From Physcomitrium patens (Eukaryota > Streptophyta > Bryopsida > Funariales > Funariaceae), in NCBI RefSeq assembly GCF_000002425.4, contig NC_037254.1:11472263-11536262 (forward strand): a stretch of DNA of 64,000 nt. The letters run 5' to 3'. Shown here piece by piece: positions 58,286-64,000 of this stretch. The position numbers and the translations under genes are program-made. Numbering within the stretch: the stretch's first letter is position 1; the number at the start of each line of letters is the position of its first letter. A model generated the notes under the pieces. That model worked only from the letters and a program-made list of their open reading frames with translations, was not told the origin of the DNA and did not search any database.

Positions 58286-61200
58286 ATAGTTAGTGTCCTT
58301 TCACTAATGCGGAACATCCTTGTTTTCCTTTTGATGGTATCCCCAAATTATCTCTCAACAATAGATGAGGTTCTATACAAGTTTCTATGTTGCATTGTGG
58401 ATGGAATAACCATTCTAAGGAATTTTGTATTAAAATTGTAGGCATCCTCTACTATGGAAAATATAGCAATGCTCCAAAATGTTATCTACTTCATATTCTT
58501 GCTAGTCATCAATTATAACTAGTGGTAGTAGTGGTTGGTGTCGATTCGGAAAGCGCTTTGGTTTAGTATAAAATTTTTTTAGTTGCAAAACATAGAAGAC
58601 TAGATGGATCCAAATATATGGTGGAAGCTTGAGGCGGTATGTAATACCAAAATCACTACAAAAATATGGAAAGATCTAAGTCATTGAGGTGCTAGTTTAC
58701 GGATTTGAGTTGACATAATAAGTTGCAAGTTGGCATTGGATAGTAACACCTCATCACCTTCTCAGAAGATCTTATGTTGCTAGTGGTTATCTGCATATTA
58801 TTTTTGTCGATTTTATACAAGAAGCATGGCATTGCCTTCTTGTAAGCCATTATATAAATTCCTCTCTTGTTGGGTTGTTGGTATTAATAGGATGATGGAA
58901 AGTTGTTGGCATAATCAAATACTAATCGATAAGGAAAAAATGGTCAATGACTGATACTTGCTTAAATACTATCATTGTAAGCAAACTTTAAGGACATAAA
59001 ATATTCAACCCAATCATTATGATGAACTACCATAAATGCTTGAAGCATTTTTTTCAAGGTTCAACTTGCATGCTTTATTTGTTTATCTGTTTGGAGATGG
59101 AAGGTTGTAAACATAACAAGTTGTATGCCTAATAGCTTGAACAAGGCTTGTCAAAAACTTCCTAAGAAGCATAGATTCCAATCTGAAATGATGACATGAG
59201 ATAATTCATGGTAGTAAAAAATAGTATCAAAGAAGATTTATACAAGTACTAAGGCATCAATATTCAAGGACACCATGACCAAGTGTAGTTGCTTCAAGAG
59301 TTGATGTATAAAGATACCAACTCTAATGTGATTATAAGGCATCTACGACAAACATGTAATGAGATCTATAGTCACTTACTCTCAACATGCCATAGGTAGC
59401 AAAATTATCTATTATAATCTAAGAGACACTATATTGTATATTTTATTACGTTGACATGACTTCTGGGAGCATACAAAAGCTCAAACATCACAATCCAAAG
59501 TTGTCCAAAATTATGTTCTTAAAATTTATTTTAAAGTCTATTCTTGCCCTAGGTGTCTAAATATTGGGATTTCATGTCTTTCTTGAAATACGTGCATTTG
59601 GAGTATAGTATTACTATATATATAAATTCGCTTCTTGAAATAGAGCAAGCCATCACTAAGGTTGTAATTTTGATATTGTATATTGTCCACGTTCAGCCAA
59701 TCACTAACCAACTTTAAATAAGCATCTCAATGTATAACTTCTTTCTATTGTGTCTCTTTGGTTATGTTTGAAATAACATTATTAATGGTAGCAACTTGTG
59801 CCTTGTTTTCTGATTTGACCTTCTAGTTTGGTCTCCATGATAAGCTATCTAATAAAGTATACTATTACTCTTGCTTGTATTCAAGTTGATTATCAAAAAG
59901 CTGCAACTCTTCTTTTTAATAATGATGTCATGATTTTATATTTTTCAGACACAAATGCTATAGCAAGGATTGATGGTTAGTTTGAATAACCATTAGATTT
60001 TCTAATAATAGTATTATTATACCTTTGTGGCATATATAATTGCTAATTGATCTCAATCACATGTAGAATAATTATACTTTGTCCTTTTGAGCTTATTTGA
60101 TTCATATATCATATGTTGGAGGCCCCTACCAAAGTCTTGTTGAAAGACCGCACTAAAAGCAAAGTTTGAAGCATCAATGTCAAGTGTACAAGGAAGGTTG
60201 AGATCATATACTTGTAATACTGGAATAGTAATGAGTGCTTCTTTCAACCTATCAAAGATGCTTTATTTCTCCAATTTCCATTCAAATATAGCACTCTTTT
60301 CTAATAAGTTTGTCAATGAGGCAACAATGAGTGTAAATTGCTCAACAAAATGGTAATAATATCCAGCAGAGCCTAAAAATGAATAGACTTCAAAAGCATT
60401 GTTGAAGGTTGGCCAATCTTTCATTGCTTTCACCTTATATTACTTCATGTGCATGCCTTTTGAGGACATTACATGCCCTAAAAAGATGAATTCTAACTTC
60501 CAAAGTTCACATTTTGATTACTTGCAATAAAAGTGACTATCATGTAGCCAATGCAATACTTCTTATAGATGTTGCTCATGCTCTTTAAGAATTTTATTAT
60601 ATACAAGGATATCATCAATGAAAAAAATTAGATACTTATCCAAAAGATCTCAAAATAATCTATTTATATAATTTATGAAAGAAGTTCGAGCATTGGTAAG
60701 ACTAAAAGGTAAAACAAGCTATTTGAAATGTCCATAGCATATACTTAATGTCGTCTTTATTGTATCATCTCTTACAATAGGTATTTACTAATAGCCACTC
60801 TAAAGATCGAATTTACAAAAGATGGTCACACCTTGAAGTTAATCAAAAAGATCATCTATGTATAGAAGTAAATATGCATTCTTAACAATCTATTTATTAA
60901 AGCCTTCATAGTTGATGCAAAACCAAAGTCCACCATCCTTCTTGAGTACAAAGAATACATGTGCTCTCTATAATGATGTACTTTCTTGAATGAAGCCCTT
61001 CTCTAAAACTTTATCTAATGTCTTCCATAGCTCTTTAAGTTCATTTGGTGCTAGGCAATAAATTGATTGACTTATTAGTTTGTCTTTAAGTAATACTTCT
61101 ATTTAAAAGGTGGTACCTTCATTAGGAGGCATACCACTAAGTAGGTTGGTTGAAAAGACATTCTAATATTTCTATATGAGTTGCTTTGCCCTTTTTATTC

Positions 61201-62865
61201 TTTCGGCTATCTTTCCTACTATTGATGCAAGATTTGGAACCACTATATATATCAATTGCTTATACTATATTTATAAGTATCTATAAATAATTTTTTAATT
61301 GCAGATTATTTTTTTTCTTCTTTTGATGCAAAGGTATGAAGAATCACCTTATGTCCACCTTCTTTGAAAGAGATTGTCCTTCCTATCCAATCAACTTGCT
61401 TATTTTCTTCTTTTAGCTATGGCATATCAAAGATAATATCATATCTTAGCTTTATTACCTTGAATCTCTTCCTTAAGACATAAGTGTCAGTCAATCTTAA
61501 GATTTCTTCTTTACATGTCTTACTCAATATATTCTCTCAGTCATCTATAAAGTATATACTCCCTCTTTTGAATATCTTAGTTTTAATTCTAAGTCAATTG
61601 GTAATTTTAATTAAGATGTAATTTTTCATAGAGCCACAATCTAAAACTACTTACTACGACTGTCATCTAAGTAGTCTTCTTAGATGCACCAGTTGACTTT
61701 TTTCATAGTTGTCCAAGGCCATACCATTTGTCTTTGAGAGACAATAGCTATCCCCAATACTAGCCTTTGTTGCCTTTATTATAGTACCTCATTTCCTTGC
61801 TTTATTTTATTATTGATTTGGTGAGTCTCGAGACTAAGAATCTACCTTCTGTTATTGCAGCTTGAATTTTGATATTTTAGACGACCTCTAATCTGATGGC
61901 CTAGCTCTTGATAATAGAAATACAATCCTTTTTGCACCAATATTTGTCATTGTTGTGGTATCAATGATCTTTGTGGGACATCAATCTCTATTGGCATTGG
62001 TTTTTGTGCCTTAATATTACATAAGAGTAAAGAACTTTGTGCTATAGATCATATTCCACAATTTTTGAAATCTATAGCATCAACTCTCTCTATGATCCAA
62101 GTAGCCTTTTTGAATGTTTGTGAATCTTTTAGTTCTACCTCTTGCTGGATTCTACATTTCAAACTTTGTAGGAATTGATCCATCATTTCCACCTTTAAAA
62201 CATTGCCAATTTAGAAACATAGGGACTTGAATGAAGAGATATAATCTTATACCAACCTAAATTGTGTAAGATTTTCCAAGTGATTGCATACTAACTTTTG
62301 TACATTGATGGGCCAAAATTGATTCCTAAATATTGTCTTAGACTCCTTTCAATCATAAAATCTACCTTAAGCTTCATAGCTTTGAACTCAATGTCACCAC
62401 CAAATGGTTGCTACATCTCTCAAATAGCTAGTTGCACATATAATTCTTTCAATGGTATTTGTCCCACATAGTTGGAAATATTGTCGCATGTTGAAGAGTC
62501 ATTGACATACATCTATTTGCCTTGAAGTTCTAGAGTATGTACTAGGCTTATTCAATTTCAGCCTAGCAGATATTGACTCTTTTGTTCTAGAGGCTTCTAT
62601 TTGCCTTTGCAAAGTAGCTATCTCACCTAAGAGGTGTTGTATTTGAGCCTCCATATGAGATTGCTTTGTCATATCTTCCATACTATAATTTTTCTATTGG
62701 ACTCCACCATTGTAATGTCTTCTTACCTTCAAGTTGAGTTTTTAAAAGTAGCTTGTGATAGCCTCAATATAGTATCTAATATGTTTGCAACAACTGACCT
62801 CAAATTATATGATGACTATCAGCACACTACCATAGAACAGTGTAACACTCGCTCTGATACTAATA

Positions 62866-63393
62866 AAATAGGATTGATCTATCTCAAGAATTTGAGACCT
62901 TTCTAATTCATATCTATATAATACTTCATGACAAAGTAGGACAAAATGGATTAAAACAAAATTGAATAAAATTGAACAAAATATGACACAGAAGACAAAA
63001 TTGAGCAAACAAAAATAGAATAGAATTAAATTAAATAAGAAGATGTAAAACCAAAATTTATTAAGAAAAAAGATTTGAAACCATATTTGATGAGATGTCT
63101 CAAAAAATTAGCTAGTCTTATTTATATTTTGTTCTATCACCATGGACTTTCTAAAATATTCTTAGATGATAGAATCCACTTAGATAATTATCTTAAATTC
63201 TATCTAAAAAGTCCTATGGTAGACCCTACTTAGATAATCACATCAAGCTCTTTTTATAATATTCTATAGTAAGTCTTACATAGTCTAATAACCTAACTCC
63301 AATTCTAAAAACTTCTATAATTTCTTAAATATAATTCAAACTATCTATCTTTATGTATCAACAATACAAATATCTTATCTATACTCTATTACA
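62866..63393 (-). repeat. 5' LTR of the nested G2 element
   Basis: Partner of the LTR at 57,706-58,285, about 530 bases, bounded on the left by the primer-binding-site remnant and on the right by resumption of the G3 element. Confidence 0.8.
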
Positions 63394-64000
63394 TATTTGA
63401 AGAATATGTACAAAATATTAAGATAGAATTCACATTGAAAGAAATTTTAAAAATTACATAGAAGGAATTTCATGATGTTATTTTTGAAAACATTAAAAGA
63501 AAGTAACAATTAATAGATGAAGTTGGAATGAATCATGCTATTGATGCAAAGATATAGAAAGACAAAGAAAAGATTGATAATGGTTACTAGAAATCAACAA
63601 ATGAAAGGAATAGGTATAATCCACGAGTGCATTTTAAAGATTATAGTAACAAAGAAATAGAAGCCTTAAGCCATTATAATTAAAAGCATTAGACAAAAGT
63701 AATTACAAAAATATTAATAAAAGTGGAAGATATAGAAAAACTAATTATTGCTTTAATTGACTATGATTCCAAAATAATACTTATGTCTAAAGAACTTTAT
63801 AAAAAATAGAGGTAATCAATTGATATAGAGTATGGATAGGCAATATGAGCAGCTAATAATACATAAGGTGAATTATATAGAGCTTGTCCAAATGTTAAAA
63901 TCCAGATTTGAGATGTTGCAATAGAGTAATATATTTTTTTTTAGGATATATTTTATTCAATGATTTTAGAACAACCATATATTATAACAACACGGATAGA
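63394..64000 (+). mobile_element. Ty3/gypsy element fossil (family G3), continuation after the nested insertion
   Basis: Plus-strand continuation of the element seen at 56,100-57,705: the sequence picks up the linker segment (IEFTLKEILKI, compare IEFTL at 2,496-2,510 on the minus strand) and runs into the aspartic protease region (around 63,740-64,000). The window ends inside it. Broken. Confidence 0.75.

Larger units (their letters stand above)
57706..63393 (-). mobile_element. Ty3/gypsy element with both LTRs (family G2), nested in a G3 element
   Basis: Nearly full-length minus-strand element of about 5.7 kb. From its 5' end: LTR 62,866-63,393; initiator-Met tRNA primer-binding-site remnant about 62,849-62,862; gag with a coiled-coil frame (62,499-62,681) and a further gag/zinc-knuckle part to about 61,700; aspartic protease (about 61,400-61,640); reverse transcriptase (about 60,300-61,100); RT/RNase H junction (60,053-60,247); integrase (about 58,600-59,700) with a chromodomain-side tail; then a 3' LTR at 57,706-58,285. 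Five bases flanking it read tatta and tattt, a plausible slightly decayed target duplication. It is long dead, with many breaks, but structurally the most complete element in the window. Confidence 0.82.

Overview
The window looks like nuclear DNA of a land plant, most likely a bryophyte and plausibly a moss. The evidence is three plant-specific, intron-rich genes (a BSU1-like kelch phosphatase, a plant ENTH/tepsin homologue MTV1 and a plastid-type DUF4079 membrane protein), introns with GT..AG borders, and large AT-rich tracts of decayed Ty3/gypsy and Ty1/copia elements whose gag-type proteins resemble those I associate with moss genomes. The species call is inference; the gene families are read directly from the sequence.

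Layout. 1-9.7 kb: minus-strand gypsy fossils, one inside another (1-1,960 inside 1,961-4,400), then a 3'-truncated copy of a second family (5,580-9,692). 10.4-14 kb: a GC-richer island with a broken DDX18/HAS1-type DEAD-box helicase copy (12,253-13,742). 14-20.8 kb: more gypsy fragments and an 0.8-kb dispersed repeat. 21-26.3 kb: a GC-rich island with the BSL/PPKL phosphatase gene on the minus strand (22,623-25,946), split by a 100-N assembly gap that falls where most kelch and early phosphatase exons are missing. 28.27-32.13 kb: an apparently complete seven-exon MTV1 gene on the plus strand, divergent from BSL. 33-38.2 kb: intergenic DNA, then a GC-rich island without a recognisable gene. 38.5-41.3 kb: copia fossil. 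42-45 kb: second copy of the 0.8-kb repeat and a foldback-like structure whose left arm is a 25-bp minisatellite open in all six frames. 46.7-48 kb: DUF4079 gene, minus strand. 48.5-54 kb: AT-rich DNA and a plus-strand gypsy fossil. 54-64 kb: a degenerate GATTAGGATTT-like array and a gypsy element of the 1,961-4,400 family, split by a nearly full-length gypsy copy of the 5,580-9,692 family with both LTRs.

The host genes show no operon-like relation. MTV1 acts in trans-Golgi to vacuole traffic with AP-4, BSL phosphatases act in brassinosteroid/GSK3-type signalling and cell division control in plants, and the DUF4079 protein is probably a chloroplast membrane protein. They sit as small GC-richer islands in a sea of old retroelements. 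The best candidates for a second look are the serial xFxGLx motifs of MTV1, the foldback/minisatellite element, the assembly gap inside BSL, and the nested retroelements that twice hit the same host family.
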